Below are positions 24,765 through 35,026 of a stretch of 64,000 bases of DNA, one piece after another. The stretch spans positions 186,001-250,000 of the forward strand of contig JADJHL010000008.1 of NCBI GenBank assembly GCA_016707585.1. The letters run 5' to 3'. Numbering within the stretch: position 1 is the first letter of the stretch; every line of letters begins with the position of its first letter. The notes beneath the pieces were generated by a model. That model did not search any database and had not been told where the DNA came from. It was given only the letters and a program-made list of their open reading frames with translations. Origin of the DNA: Ignavibacteriales bacterium (lineage in GTDB: Bacteria; Bacteroidota; Ignavibacteria; Ignavibacteriales; Ignavibacteriaceae). The position numbers and the translations under genes are program-made.

Positions 24765-25931
24765 TTATTTTAAACTTTTATTCAGAGTCTTGAGATAAAT
24801 ATTTTCTAATTGATCAACTATTCCGCCGATACTGAATTTTTCCTCAGCCCATTTTTTGGCTGTCATACCCATTCTCATTCTATAATCTTCATCAGAAAGC
24901 AATTTTATGGTATCTTCTGCTAATTCCAGCACAGAATCCTTTTCAATTAATAAACCATTAACTCCATTTTTGACTATCTCCAATGGACCAGGTGTCTTTG
25001 TAGCAATGACCGGTTTTCCGCAAGCCATAGCTTCTGCTAAAACCATTCCAAACGCTTCATAATCAGATGGAAGGGCTAGAATATCACAGCTCTTTAGAAC
25101 TATTTCTTTCTTCTCCTCACTTAATTCCCCTAAAAAGCGAATATTACTGCTAACTTTATTTTCTTCAGCAAGAGACCTTAGTTTTGGATAATTTCCAAAA
25201 TCAGGTCCTGCAATAATTAGTATAACATCTTTAATTTGATTTTTAATTTGAGGAAGAGCCTTAATGAGAAGATCTATTCTTTTGCCTTCATGGGCTTGTC
25301 CAAGAAATAAAATTATCTTTTTATTAACAAGAGCATTCTGATTTATAAAATCTTCCGTATTACTCTTTTGGAATAAACTTTGTTTAATTGGGTTGTATAA
25401 TAATTTTAATTGTGACTGATTAATTCCAAAATTCTTAATTCTCAATAGCTCATCAGTATTAAGTGTTAGAAAAACGTTAATTTTTTTGTAAATAGTTTTA
25501 AATGCTATATGATCAAACTGACTATACAGGTAAGTATTAAATGGACTACCACTAAAATGTGTATGTCCTTGTAATAAGGTTTTATAGTCTTTAAAGTAAT
25601 TTACCAAAGGAACCCAAATTGTGTGTGGGTGCCTGATGGAATGCATATGTACAATGTCATAATCATTTTTTATTAAATCTAAAATTGCAGATGGAGTAAA
25701 GCTCATATGACCCAATCCAAATAAACTGCGATATCTATAAACTTTTACACCATTCAATGACTCATTTCGGTCACCTTTAAATGGTGGTTGGTTTTTATGC
25801 ATTCTATCAGTGGTAAGAACACTCACCTCATGACCTCGCTTTGCAAGTTCTTCAGAAAGATCCTGTACAACTTTTTCTACACCACCAACACTAGGATAAT
25901 ATCTTGGAGTTATTTGGGCAATTTTAAGCAT
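24765..25931 (-). CDS. GT4-family glycosyltransferase
   Basis: The 388-residue GT-B protein starts with MLKIAQITPRYYPSVGGVEKVV, the N-terminal GT4 signature with a Gly-rich loop. The C-terminal half holds PSDYEAFGMVLAEAMACGKPVIA, containing the EX7E motif, and GPLEIVKNGVNGLL. IIAGPDFGNYPKLRSLAEE and FLGELSEEKKEIVL are also typical. It retains anomeric configuration and uses a nucleotide sugar at the cytoplasmic membrane face. It is encoded between two GT2 genes and the polymerase gene in one operon, so it probably adds one sugar of the EPS repeat. The sugar cannot be predicted. Confidence 0.92.
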   Translation of the reverse strand: MLKIAQITPRYYPSVGGVEKVVQDLSEELAKRGHEVSVLTTDRMHKNQPPFKGDRNESLNGVKVYRYRSLFGLGHMSFTPSAILDLIKNDYDIVHMHSIRHPHTIWVPLVNYFKDYKTLLQGHTHFSGSPFNTYLYSQFDHIAFKTIYKKINVFLTLNTDELLRIKNFGINQSQLKLLYNPIKQSLFQKSNTEDFINQNALVNKKIILFLGQAHEGKRIDLLIKALPQIKNQIKDVILIIAGPDFGNYPKLRSLAEENKVSSNIRFLGELSEEKKEIVLKSCDILALPSDYEAFGMVLAEAMACGKPVIATKTPGPLEIVKNGVNGLLIEKDSVLELAEDTIKLLSDEDYRMRMGMTAKKWAEEKFSIGGIVDQLENIYLKTLNKSLK

Positions 25932-25940
25932 GTATAATAA

Positions 25941-26825
25941 TTATGGTTTTCTAAAAAGAGATTTTAATTTAACTCTAATTTTTTTTAACTCTTCTTTTCT
26001 TATAAAATTAATAAATTCGGCATCCACGATTCTTTTCTCTTTAACCCAATAACATTTAGCGAAAGAAAATGTTCTTAGTATACTTCCAAGAATAATCGGT
26101 GCGGTAACAATTCGCTCAAAGGATCGTAATATATGCCAGATGGGATGATATCCTAAATGATAATCTGTTCTTCCCTCGCGAAGCGCAATTGTATAATTAG
26201 TATTATTTGCTGAACTCATTTTTCTATGATGTTTTACTAACACGTCAGTAAATGTTTTAGTCTCCCAACCTTTCATACGGGCTGTAACCTCAGCAATTGC
26301 ATCTACTAATCCAATTGGAGACGGTTGATATCCATCTATTTCCTCATAACATTTTTTCCTGAAAAATTGTACTGGTCCCGCAACACTCTCATCACTGGAT
26401 TTCTGTTCAATAAATTTGCCATCAACTAAATCATATACGCGCCCTCCGCAGATTCCAAGTATGGGGTCTTCATCATATTTTTTGAGAAGTGTTTCAAAGT
26501 AATTAGGTTCAAATGAAACATCGGCGTCTAAATTACAATAAAAGTCGTACTCTAGTTCATTGATTTCTTTGAATCCTTCCCTTATAGCAAAAACTTTACT
26601 ACCAAAATTTCTGGAATCGTTCTTCTCGCGTTGAACAAGTTGAATGTAAGAATATGTATCAGTATACTTTTTTACAATTTCAGATGTCGAATCACTTGAT
26701 CCATCATCCACGATTATCCACGCCAAAGGTTTTACAGTTTGATTTATAACAGAATTAATAGTCTTCTCAATAAATTGTGCCTCGTTTTTTGCTGGTGTAA
26801 TTATTATGTATCTGTTTAAAATCAT
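25941..26825 (-). CDS. GT2-family glycosyltransferase
   Basis: The 294-residue GT-A protein opens RYIIITPAKNEAQFIEKTI and has WIIVDDGSSDST and the metal-binding DAD in FYCNLDADVSFEP. A later acceptor-side block reads GPVQFFRKKCYEEIDGY. It belongs to the GT2 inverting family. It has no strong membrane segment, so it works at the inner face of the cytoplasmic membrane. Its ATG overlaps the stop of the preceding GT2 gene by 4 nt, which indicates coupled translation. It should contribute one linkage of the EPS repeat unit. Confidence 0.92.
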   Translation of the reverse strand: MILNRYIIITPAKNEAQFIEKTINSVINQTVKPLAWIIVDDGSSDSTSEIVKKYTDTYSYIQLVQREKNDSRNFGSKVFAIREGFKEINELEYDFYCNLDADVSFEPNYFETLLKKYDEDPILGICGGRVYDLVDGKFIEQKSSDESVAGPVQFFRKKCYEEIDGYQPSPIGLVDAIAEVTARMKGWETKTFTDVLVKHHRKMSSANNTNYTIALREGRTDYHLGYHPIWHILRSFERIVTAPIILGSILRTFSFAKCYWVKEKRIVDAEFINFIRKEELKKIRVKLKSLFRKP

Positions 26826-27742
26826 TTAGTTTTTTGTTCCTTATACTCATCAGGATAAATACCTAGAACAGCAAATGGTTTTGCAATATTTGAGATTGCT
26901 CTGAGGAACCAATGAAAACTTTTAGTTCTGTTCCAAATAAAAAATATTGAGATAAACAACGCTAAAATTGCTTGCAAAATCCCTTTAAAAAATTCGATAA
27001 TACTTAAGGGTATCGATTGTTTATTATTTTTTATTATATGAGTTCTTGTAAAATTATTTCCCGTTCTAAAAACTCTTTTCACAAGCCATTTGATATTTGC
27101 TCTCTCAGAAGGAACAAACTCATATGTGATTGCTTCAAAACAACTGACAAATTTTGCACCATCACTTATAAGTTTTGAAAAGAGATGGTGGTCACTGCCT
27201 CCTGAAATTCCATATTCTGGGTCAAACTTGTATCCTTTTTTGATAAAAAATTCACTTTTAATCATACAATTTCCTGTATTTAATAAAGCCGGAATTTCAC
27301 CAGAGGGGTTTGCATCTCGATGATAAACTGGGCAATCAGTTATCCATTTGGGAGCATTAACATGGAAATATGATTTGACTCTCCCAATTGCTCCATCTGC
27401 ATTATATTTTAACAAATTATTTATATGAGTATACATCCAGTTTTCATCGGCATATTCATCATCATCTATAAAGAATATATATTCGCCAGAAGCTTTTTTA
27501 ACTGCAATATTTCGTGTAATAGCAATATTCTTTTCTGGTTGAATTTCATAAGAAAGGCTACAAGATACTTTTCCAAAGTAACTATCTACAATTGTACGAG
27601 CGCTGCCTTTATCATCATTATCAACAATAATCAATTCAACTTCAGATAAATCTATATTCTTTTGATTAAGAAGACTATCAATTAATTTTTTTAATAACTC
27701 TTGTCTTTTATAAGTAGCGATACAGACTGAATATTTAATCAT
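26822..27742 (-). CDS. GT2-family glycosyltransferase with C-terminal membrane segment
   Basis: The 306-residue protein opens KYSVCIATYKRQELLKKLI and carries LIIVDNDDKGSA, the metal-binding FFIDDDEYADENW and GGSDHHLFSKL as the likely catalytic-base region. A hydrophobic segment near residues 250-270 (LQAILALFISIFFIW) resembles the membrane-associated tail of several EPS GT2 enzymes. The four-base overlap with the next gene marks the same operon. It probably adds a residue to the undecaprenyl-linked intermediate. Specificity is unknown. Confidence 0.9.
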   Translation of the reverse strand: MIKYSVCIATYKRQELLKKLIDSLLNQKNIDLSEVELIIVDNDDKGSARTIVDSYFGKVSCSLSYEIQPEKNIAITRNIAVKKASGEYIFFIDDDEYADENWMYTHINNLLKYNADGAIGRVKSYFHVNAPKWITDCPVYHRDANPSGEIPALLNTGNCMIKSEFFIKKGYKFDPEYGISGGSDHHLFSKLISDGAKFVSCFEAITYEFVPSERANIKWLVKRVFRTGNNFTRTHIIKNNKQSIPLSIIEFFKGILQAILALFISIFFIWNRTKSFHWFLRAISNIAKPFAVLGIYPDEYKEQKTK

Positions 27743-27754
27743 TAATTACCTGTT

Positions 27755-29017
27755 TTAGTATTTATAAATAGCTTTATATAGGTTATACCACAAAATTATT
27801 GCAAAAAGAACCTCCCCACACAAACTTGCAATCAATGCCCCTTTTATCTGAAACTCACTAGTAAGAATAAAGGCCAGCGTTATAGTAATTAGCATCGTAG
27901 CTCCATTAAATAGAGCAAGTGATTTAAATTTTTTAACAACTTGTAGTCCATAACTTGCATTTGCTCTTAAAAAACCCACTGAGGAAAGTAATGCCCAATA
28001 GAATAGATAATCGAAAACAGTCTGGTAGTCCTTTGTAAAAACCATTTTTAATAGAATGCCAGAACTAAAGTATAGAACTATAGAAACTATAAGTATAAGT
28101 ATAGGGAATGAAATTCCAGCAAAAATCAAGTTCTTAAAAAATCTTTTTAGCTGATTTTGTTCTCTGAGTTTTGCTCCATAGGGTCTAATAACATTTCCCC
28201 ATCCATTCGTAATTAAACCTACAGGCAATAACAATAGTCTTGATGCAGATACATCGGCTACAGCATTACTTCCAAGTAATCCACCTATAACATATAAATA
28301 TGAATATCCTTGTAACTGAGTGACTGTAATTCCTATAAGAGACCATTTGCTTATTTGCCAGTTTTCCAGATAGCTCTCTTTTATGTTCTGTAAATTAAAA
28401 TTGAACTTCAGTCTTTTATTTATTATTAGAGAATCGAAACCTGAAGCAAGGCCCATAAAAAAAATAATTAATGGAACATTAATTCCTATTAAAAGATAAG
28501 TTATTAAAATTAGTCCTGCATAAATGACTCCATAATAAAAATCAAGCTTAAGCACTTTAATAGGTTCTTCTTCTGCGAAAAAATACGATCTGAGAAATTC
28601 ACGATTTAAAATTCCAAAACTTCCAATACATAAACTTGAAGCTATTAGGGACTTTTCAATACTCATTCCAATGTTAAAAAGAATAAAAACAATCAATAAA
28701 CCCGCTAAACCAACAACAATTAATGCTATTATTTGCCCACTGAATATTGCAGAAATATACTTATCCTTAGCTTCTTTGGTTTTACCAGCAATTGATACTG
28801 TGATAGGTGTATTTACAACAGAATTTTGAAAAGACATTAAATACATAATAACGGATAAGGCAATTGAATAGTATCCATATTCACTTTTAATTACTGTCTT
28901 TATTAACAAAATTTGAACACCTAAGTTTATCATAGAAAGCATTCCCTGGTCGAGTGCAGCGATTCCACCACGGTAAAAAATAGTACCCTTTATTTTGGAT
29001 AAACTTGATGAAAACAT
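27755..29017 (-). CDS. Wzx-like lipid-linked oligosaccharide flippase (MOP family)
   Basis: The 420-residue protein has about twelve hydrophobic segments without soluble domain. The opening KGTIFYRGGIAALDQGMLSM is typical of polysaccharide-biosynthesis MOP exporters. Charged residues near segment ends and the length fit Wzx. It lies between the amidotransferase gene and the glycosyltransferases, the usual position for the flippase of an EPS repeat. It would move the undecaprenyl-pyrophosphate-linked unit to the periplasm for the polymerase encoded at 23495. No other flippase is present in the cluster. Confidence 0.85.
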   Translation of the reverse strand: MFSSSLSKIKGTIFYRGGIAALDQGMLSMINLGVQILLIKTVIKSEYGYYSIALSVIMYLMSFQNSVVNTPITVSIAGKTKEAKDKYISAIFSGQIIALIVVGLAGLLIVFILFNIGMSIEKSLIASSLCIGSFGILNREFLRSYFFAEEEPIKVLKLDFYYGVIYAGLILITYLLIGINVPLIIFFMGLASGFDSLIINKRLKFNFNLQNIKESYLENWQISKWSLIGITVTQLQGYSYLYVIGGLLGSNAVADVSASRLLLLPVGLITNGWGNVIRPYGAKLREQNQLKRFFKNLIFAGISFPILILIVSIVLYFSSGILLKMVFTKDYQTVFDYLFYWALLSSVGFLRANASYGLQVVKKFKSLALFNGATMLITITLAFILTSEFQIKGALIASLCGEVLFAIILWYNLYKAIYKY

Positions 29018-29175
29018 TAATTTGTTGTGAGTCTTAAATTTAATTATTTATTATAGTTTGAATTTATTAAGCGAACAAAAACATCTACAATTGAACCTTT
29101 AACAGTGTTTAATTTTGTGCCACTTCATTTTATTCAATTTAAATGCACCAAGGAATTTGTATCCTAGAAAAGCAC

Positions 29176-31098
29176 TTATAGAAACTCATTTTTGGTGCTG
29201 ACAGCTTTTGCAACAAATTCAGTGTGAGTAGGTTTAATGAACTGTTCATACCAAATTTCAAAAGTAAGAAAACTAAATAATGCTCTTTTGTAATCTTCTT
29301 TCTTTTCAAAATGATCATTAAGCATTTTTCGAATAACATTAAGATTAAAATATTGTCTGCAAGCAGATCCTTCGGATAATAGTCGTTCTTCAATTTCTTT
29401 TCTAAGATTACTTTGAAACCAATCATCAAGGGGAGTCGTAAATCCTATTTTCTTACGATTAATAATCTCTTTAGGAATCCACTTAGCAACAGCTTTTTTA
29501 AGAAGATATTTCTGAGTAGTTCCATGAATTTTATACTTTGAAGGGATGCTCTCCACAAGTTTCATTAGATCTAGATCTAGAAAAGGGACCCTTGCTTCGA
29601 GAGAAACAGCCATTGCCATTTTGTCACCATATAGTAACAGGTTATCTGGTAAGGATAGTCTGGAATCCACATAAAGCATTTGATTCAGGCCATCAAGATG
29701 TTTTACCTCAGGCTGCCACATCATTATTGCATTAGACATATCATTATAATTTACAGAACTGGAATTAAAAAGATCTTGTCTTATATTTGAATCAAGTGTT
29801 TCATATACAAGTTTTAATCTATCAGGAATATTCACAATGCTAAGGGAATTAACAGCCCTTTTGATTCTTTCATTTCTAGGAAGATTTAGTACTATCGGAC
29901 CGAGAATTCTATCTCTTATAAAATTAGGGATATTTCGATAATACTTTCCATAGTATTCTCCGAAATGTCGTGGATATCCCGCAAACGGTTCATCAGCCCC
30001 TTGACCAGTAAGTACAACTTTAACATGTTCTCGGGCAAGTTTGCAAATAAGATAATAGGCAAGTATGGATCCTGTTGAAACAGGTTCTTCCATATGCCAA
30101 ACTGAAAAGGGTAGTAACTTGTTATAGTCTTCAGATGAAACGATAAGTTCATGATGTTCGCTGTTAATGAGTTCCGAAGTAAAACGTGCTTCTTTGAGTT
30201 CGTTGAATTTAAAATTATCTGTAAACCCAACAGTAAAAGTCTTTATTGGATTATTAGTTATGCTGCTCATAATTGAACAAACTGTTGATGAATCAACTCC
30301 ACCACTGAGCATTGCCCCAATTGGTACATCGGAAATCATTTGTCTCTTTACAGCATCAAATATTTTGGATTGCAGATCCTCAACTATTTCTGACTCATTT
30401 TTATATTTAATTTCTTCAGGGATTACTTTATAAAATCTTTCTAGTGTTGAACCATTACTATTAGTGATGAGGCAGTATCCAGGTGGTATCTTAAATATGT
30501 TTTTAAATATTGTCCCTGGTGAAGGAACATATGTATAAGTGATAAAATCATAAAGTGAAGATATATTTATTTCTCTTTTAACTTCTGGATTTATTAAGAT
30601 TGGTTTTATTTCTGATCCGAAAATTACACTGAATCCATTATCAATATAGTATAAAGGTTTTATACCAAAAGGATCTCTTGCAAGTATTAGTTTTTTTTGT
30701 TTTTGGTCCCATAAGGCAAATCCAAACATTCCATTTAATCTGCTGAAACTTTCTATGCCCCATTCTTCATAAGCATGAATAATTACTTCCGTATCTGAAT
30801 TAGTCCGAAAAGTGTGTCCTTTTAAAATTAATTCTTCTCTTAATACAGGGAAATTGTATATCTCACCATTGAAAACAATCCATATGGTTTCGTCTTCATT
30901 AGTCATTGGTTGATTACCTGTTGATAGATCAATTATCGAAAGCCGTCGGTGGCCAAGAAAAACACCACAATCATCATCGTAATAAAATCCTTCATCATCA
31001 GGCCCACGATGAGAAATAGTTCTGACCATCTCTGTAGACAGATTCCGATCCATCGGGTAATTGTTTTTATAATTGAAAAGTCCTGTTATTCCACACAT
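29176..31098 (-). CDS. asnB: Asparagine-synthase-like glutamine amidotransferase
   Basis: The 640-residue protein starts MCGITGLFNYKN, giving the N-terminal nucleophile Cys2 of class II glutaminases. ISHRGPDDEGFY and HRRLSIIDLSTGNQPM follow. The synthetase half has GAMLSGGVDSSTVCSI (the PP-loop), VLTGQGADEPFAGY and LEARVPFLDLDLM. Inside EPS operons such enzymes usually amidate a sugar uronic acid or a precursor and do not make free asparagine. The AlgD-like dehydrogenase gene at 33496 provides a uronic acid that could be amidated. A second, clearly different copy is at 37885. Substrate is inference; the enzyme class is certain. Confidence 0.93.
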   Translation of the reverse strand: MCGITGLFNYKNNYPMDRNLSTEMVRTISHRGPDDEGFYYDDDCGVFLGHRRLSIIDLSTGNQPMTNEDETIWIVFNGEIYNFPVLREELILKGHTFRTNSDTEVIIHAYEEWGIESFSRLNGMFGFALWDQKQKKLILARDPFGIKPLYYIDNGFSVIFGSEIKPILINPEVKREINISSLYDFITYTYVPSPGTIFKNIFKIPPGYCLITNSNGSTLERFYKVIPEEIKYKNESEIVEDLQSKIFDAVKRQMISDVPIGAMLSGGVDSSTVCSIMSSITNNPIKTFTVGFTDNFKFNELKEARFTSELINSEHHELIVSSEDYNKLLPFSVWHMEEPVSTGSILAYYLICKLAREHVKVVLTGQGADEPFAGYPRHFGEYYGKYYRNIPNFIRDRILGPIVLNLPRNERIKRAVNSLSIVNIPDRLKLVYETLDSNIRQDLFNSSSVNYNDMSNAIMMWQPEVKHLDGLNQMLYVDSRLSLPDNLLLYGDKMAMAVSLEARVPFLDLDLMKLVESIPSKYKIHGTTQKYLLKKAVAKWIPKEIINRKKIGFTTPLDDWFQSNLRKEIEERLLSEGSACRQYFNLNVIRKMLNDHFEKKEDYKRALFSFLTFEIWYEQFIKPTHTEFVAKAVSTKNEFL

Positions 31099-31205
31099 AA
31101 TTATTATAAATATTTAATTCAATTTTTAGATACTAATTTATTTGAAACGTCGTTTGAAAAACTTAGTTCAGTTTTTTTAATTGCAGGAAAATTATAGAGT
31201 ATTTT

Positions 31206-32117
31206 TTAACTCTTGGTCCGTCTATAAATTGTCTTTCCATTTTTAGCTGCCGCGATCAAAGTCTCGGTTACTGCTTTTGCATTAGTTATAAACATAGGTA
31301 TACTTTTTAGTTTCCACTCATTCATTACAACATCATTTAAAAGACTTTTCATAACAACTGCGTCTCTTAAAAAATCTTGCTTTATATTTGGCAAAGGATA
31401 AACAAACTCATCTCCTGAATGATTTATACATTTAACGGGGACTACTTCAAGTGTATTAAACTTAAAAGGAAAATCTTCTTTTAAAATATCTCTTGGAGCA
31501 TTTGCTTGTGTTAATACCTGAAAATATTTTGCCCCTAGACCCAATATCTTTGTGTTGTACTCCGCCATAAAACCAAAAGGAGTTCCGATTCCACATTTAG
31601 TTGTTTGCAAATGATGATCTTTTGTTATTTTTTCTGCTAATGGACCAAGAGCACATACACTAAAAGTTGGATGAATACTTCTTTTTACATCAGGGTATCG
31701 TCTGAATAATTCAGTCAGTAATCCCATTTGAGATTTTGATTTATTTACGTCAAAAATATTACTACGATAATATTTGGCCGCATCAAAAAACTTATCATCA
31801 CCAAAAACAAACGCTGGCATCGCAAGAGTTATATTGTTGGATTGACAATATTCAACTAAACTATTAAGTAAAAGTTTCAGATTATCTGAATATATCGGAT
31901 ACATATTATTAACTGAACTGTGAATCATCAATATATCGTAATCTGAGCCAAGTCTAGTAATTAGATCTTTCAATAATTCATCATTCTTCAGTTCACCTAA
32001 AAAGTATCTCAGTATTTTTTTAATTTTAAAATTTATCTTGAAGAGAATTTCTTTAATATTATTTCGAGTCTGCTGAGAGAATATCCTTCTTGCCAGATTA
32101 TAAATAATTACGTTCAT
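31206..32117 (-). CDS. AAC(3)-family N-acetyltransferase-like protein
   Basis: The 303-residue protein shows the fold and motifs of the aminoglycoside 3-N-acetyltransferase family: DILMIHSSVNNMYP, ITLAMPAFVFGDDKFFD, RRYPDVKRSIHPTFSVCALGP and GFMAEYNTKILGLGA. Members inside EPS or O-antigen clusters are thought to acetylate amino sugars. Resistance is not implied here. About 45 residues precede the conserved part and may be an amphipathic membrane-contact region. It sits between glycosyltransferase and amidotransferase genes in the long operon, with gaps of 150 and 107 bp. Confidence 0.8.
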   Translation of the reverse strand: MNVIIYNLARRIFSQQTRNNIKEILFKINFKIKKILRYFLGELKNDELLKDLITRLGSDYDILMIHSSVNNMYPIYSDNLKLLLNSLVEYCQSNNITLAMPAFVFGDDKFFDAAKYYRSNIFDVNKSKSQMGLLTELFRRYPDVKRSIHPTFSVCALGPLAEKITKDHHLQTTKCGIGTPFGFMAEYNTKILGLGAKYFQVLTQANAPRDILKEDFPFKFNTLEVVPVKCINHSGDEFVYPLPNIKQDFLRDAVVMKSLLNDVVMNEWKLKSIPMFITNAKAVTETLIAAAKNGKTIYRRTKS

Positions 32118-32267
32118 ACTAAAGTCATTTGGTTAGAATTAAAAAAAAATCTTACTGATTAATAAAAAAAATACTCATAATCATTAAAAAGTAAATAGAA
32201 TAAAAACTGAAATTATAATTTTTCATTGATTTTAGATAAATAGAAATATATATGGAAATATAAACTA

Positions 32268-33515
32268 TTAATCCTTTTTTGGTATTAATTTTTTATAAGC
32301 ATCCAACAGCTTTTCAGAAACAACCTGCCAAGCTAAATGTTTCTCAATTCTTTCCATTCCATATTTGCCCATTTTTTCACGTAAATCTGGACTATCCATC
32401 AAAGTAATAATGTTTTCAGCATATTCAGTTATATCATTAGGTGTTGCGTATAGTGCCGCTTCTTGAGCAGAAAACCTGGTTTCCTTCAAATCAAAACTTA
32501 CAATAGGTTTACCAAGACTCATATATTCCATTATTTTGATCCAGGTAGATTGATCATTTAAAGGATTTGAAGGATTTGGATCAAGGCAAATATCCGCAGT
32601 GGATAAATACTTTAATAAATCATCGAAAGGGATTTTCCCAGTGAATTTACAATACTCCTGCAAGTTTAATTCTTCCCGCAGTTTTTTTAAATCATCAAGG
32701 GAATCGCCAGGACCAACAATAACACAATAAAAATCTTTTCTATTAAATTTATTAACCAGAGTACTAAGAGCTTTTAGTAGATAATCGACACCATCCTGCG
32801 GGCCCATTACTCCAATATAAACAAAGATTTTTTTACCTGATTTTTTCAATTCAACATCTGGCTCAACAAGGTGAAAGATACTCAAATCAGGACCGTTTCT
32901 AACAACAAAAATATCTTCTGGTTTCTTGTTTCCTCTTTTGATATCAATTTCTTTATAGGATTCATTTGTGGCTATTATAAGGTTAGCCGATCTAAGACAC
33001 AATTTCTCTTCAATCATTAGGACTTTATATATTAAACCTCCAGTAATATTATACCGAGAAAGAAATAATTCAGGAGAAAGATCGTGATGATCAAATACAA
33101 ATTTTTTGCCTATTAATCGGAAAAACAATCCAACAACAAATAGAGTATCAGGCGGATTATGAATATGAATTACATCAAATCCTCTAGTAAGAAAAACATA
33201 AAGTGCAAATAGAAAGGAAACAAATGTATAATAAAAATATTCAATTATATATCCAAGTTTAGTTCCGATTTTATAAAGAAGAGAAATAAATTTGGAATTT
33301 GATTCTGTAGTTTTAGAAAACACTTCAAACCATGGTACTCTAAACACCTCAACCCCGCGAACATTTTCTCTATTCGATTGATTGGGATATTTTTTTGCTA
33401 TCATATTAACTATGTATCCTGCATTTACAAGTCGCATAGCCTCATTCCTTACCCTAGAATCTTGTGGATAAGGATTTTCGACTATCATAAGAACTTTACC
33501 AGCCGATACCTTCAT
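32268..33515 (-). CDS. GT4-family glycosyltransferase
   Basis: The 415-residue GT-B protein starts VLMIVENPYPQDSRVRNEAMRL, a common N-terminus in EPS GT4 enzymes, and has DVIHIHNPPDTLFVVGLF and KFVFDHHDLSPELF. The C-terminal domain carries FVYIGVMGPQDGVDYLLKAL and TWIKIMEYMSLGKPIVSFD with the EX7-like motif. Its start lies 20 nt inside the 3' end of the dehydrogenase gene, so the two are coupled. It is the second gene of the long operon and probably acts early in repeat-unit assembly. Confidence 0.9.
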   Translation of the reverse strand: MKVSAGKVLMIVENPYPQDSRVRNEAMRLVNAGYIVNMIAKKYPNQSNRENVRGVEVFRVPWFEVFSKTTESNSKFISLLYKIGTKLGYIIEYFYYTFVSFLFALYVFLTRGFDVIHIHNPPDTLFVVGLFFRLIGKKFVFDHHDLSPELFLSRYNITGGLIYKVLMIEEKLCLRSANLIIATNESYKEIDIKRGNKKPEDIFVVRNGPDLSIFHLVEPDVELKKSGKKIFVYIGVMGPQDGVDYLLKALSTLVNKFNRKDFYCVIVGPGDSLDDLKKLREELNLQEYCKFTGKIPFDDLLKYLSTADICLDPNPSNPLNDQSTWIKIMEYMSLGKPIVSFDLKETRFSAQEAALYATPNDITEYAENIITLMDSPDLREKMGKYGMERIEKHLAWQVVSEKLLDAYKKLIPKKD

Positions 33516-34806
33516 AATTATCCTTTGGTGCTTCAGTTTTGTTGAACATTTTTACAAGGTCTATTATGTGAACCGATTCAGAAGCTTTTAGAATCGGTTC
33601 TTTATAACTTTTTTCATTTTTACCAATAATAATTATTTCAGATTCTTGAATCACGTCTTCAATGCCATCACTCATAAGTGATGAAATATGAGGGATTGCG
33701 GTTTCTATATATTTTTTATTTGAACCAAATATTTTAGCTACAGCAACTTCCTGATCATAAATCTTTACAGAATATCCTTTCCCGATAAGTTTTTCGATAA
33801 GCTCAACAATTGGGCTTTCTCTAAGATCATCGGTTCCAGCTTTAAAACTTAATCCAAGCACTCCAATTTTCTTTTTCTTTGATTTAGAAATAAGCTTGAA
33901 AGCAGATTCAATCTGGTTCTGATTGCTAGGGATGAGAGCATTCAAAAGCGGAAGACTAAGATCGAGTTCTTTGGCTTTATATGTTATTGCACGTAAATCT
34001 TTTGGGAGACAAGATCCGCCAAATGCAAAACCGGGTTTAAGATAATATGTTGAGATATTTAATTTAGTATCTTGGCTAAAAATATCCATCACTTCATGAC
34101 TATCAATTCCAAGTTGCTTGCAAATATTCCCAATTTCATTTGCAAAAGTTACTTTTACCGCATGAAACGTATTACATGAATATTTAACCATCTCAGCAAC
34201 TTTAATATTTGATCTAAAAATTTGTGCCTCAACATTATTGTAAATCTTTTCTACAACGTCGCCACTTCGTGAGTCAAGTTCGCCAATTAAAGTGAAAGGA
34301 GGATTGTAATAATCCAGTATAGAAGTTCCTTCTCTCATAAACTCAGGATTCATCGAAATGCCAAAGTCCTGACCAGCTTTTTTATCGGAAAATTTTTCTA
34401 GCGTTGGTATTAATATATTTTCAATTGTTCCGGGTAATACAGTACTTCTATTTACAACAACGTGGTAAGACTTAGTATTTTTAAGATATTCTCCAATTTG
34501 TTCAGCTACTTTAGTAAAATAATTAAGACTTAAACTTCCGTTTGCATGGCTTGGAGTGCCAACGCAAATTATTGATAAGTCAGCTTCAGGAATCTGTCCA
34601 CCATTAAAAGCTTTTAAATTTCCTGATTTGACAGTTTCTGAAATAAGTTCGTCAAGACCTTCTTCAACTATCGGGCTTTTACCGGAATTAATAATACTAA
34701 CTTTGACCGGGTCTATATCAATTCCATTAACGTTATGATTATTTTTAGCTAGACATGCAGCAGAAACACATCCTACATATCCCAAACCGAATATATTAAT
34801 TTTCAT
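33496..34806 (-). CDS. AlgD-like nucleotide-sugar dehydrogenase (GDP-mannose 6-dehydrogenase type)
   Basis: The 436-residue length equals that of AlgD. The Rossmann start is KINIFGLGYVGCVSAACL. Substrate-domain motifs are SPIVEEGLDELI, ICVGTPSHANGSLS, NPEFMREG, CNTFHAVKVTFANE and GFAFGGSCLPKD with catalytic Cys266. These match GDP-mannose dehydrogenases better than UDP-glucose dehydrogenases, judged by eye. The enzyme oxidises C6 of the sugar twice with NAD to a uronic acid. As first gene of the long operon it supplies an acidic monomer. MBOAT acylation further down would then parallel alginate acetylation. UDP-GlcNAc or UDP-Glc as substrate cannot be excluded. Confidence 0.85.
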   Translation of the reverse strand: MKINIFGLGYVGCVSAACLAKNNHNVNGIDIDPVKVSIINSGKSPIVEEGLDELISETVKSGNLKAFNGGQIPEADLSIICVGTPSHANGSLSLNYFTKVAEQIGEYLKNTKSYHVVVNRSTVLPGTIENILIPTLEKFSDKKAGQDFGISMNPEFMREGTSILDYYNPPFTLIGELDSRSGDVVEKIYNNVEAQIFRSNIKVAEMVKYSCNTFHAVKVTFANEIGNICKQLGIDSHEVMDIFSQDTKLNISTYYLKPGFAFGGSCLPKDLRAITYKAKELDLSLPLLNALIPSNQNQIESAFKLISKSKKKKIGVLGLSFKAGTDDLRESPIVELIEKLIGKGYSVKIYDQEVAVAKIFGSNKKYIETAIPHISSLMSDGIEDVIQESEIIIIGKNEKSYKEPILKASESVHIIDLVKMFNKTEAPKDNYEGIGW

Positions 34807-34962
34807 TTTTATCTCTTATCTTTAGTAAAATTATTTTTATTAAGAAAAACGGATTGCTCAAGTTAATAAGTTATTTGTAAACTGATGAAAAAACGACTGA
34901 ACCTTGTGATCAGATGACCCAAGAGAAGTCCACTGATCATTCAAAATCTAAAGATCTAATAA

Positions 34963-34984
34963 TCAATATATATAGATATATTGA
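34963..34984. repeat. Near-perfect 22-bp palindrome in the operon leader
   Basis: Arms TCAATATAT / ATATATTGA surround a 4-bp centre. It lies downstream of the predicted start point of the EPS operon, so it could be an operator. AT-rich chance palindromes are common, hence low confidence. Confidence 0.3.
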
Positions 34985-35026
34985 CTATTTTATTACTAGA
35001 AATTACTCTAAAACGCTCTAATTTTT

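Noticed and set aside
29101..29122. TGGCAC on the minus strand upstream of the flippase gene, a possible -24 element
   Set aside because: TGGCACAAAATTAAA lacks the G of the -12 half at the required spacing.
29139..29429. 96-codon minus-strand frame overlapping the asnB 3' end
   Set aside because: It is an alternate frame inside a strongly supported asnB gene and extends only a few bases beyond it.
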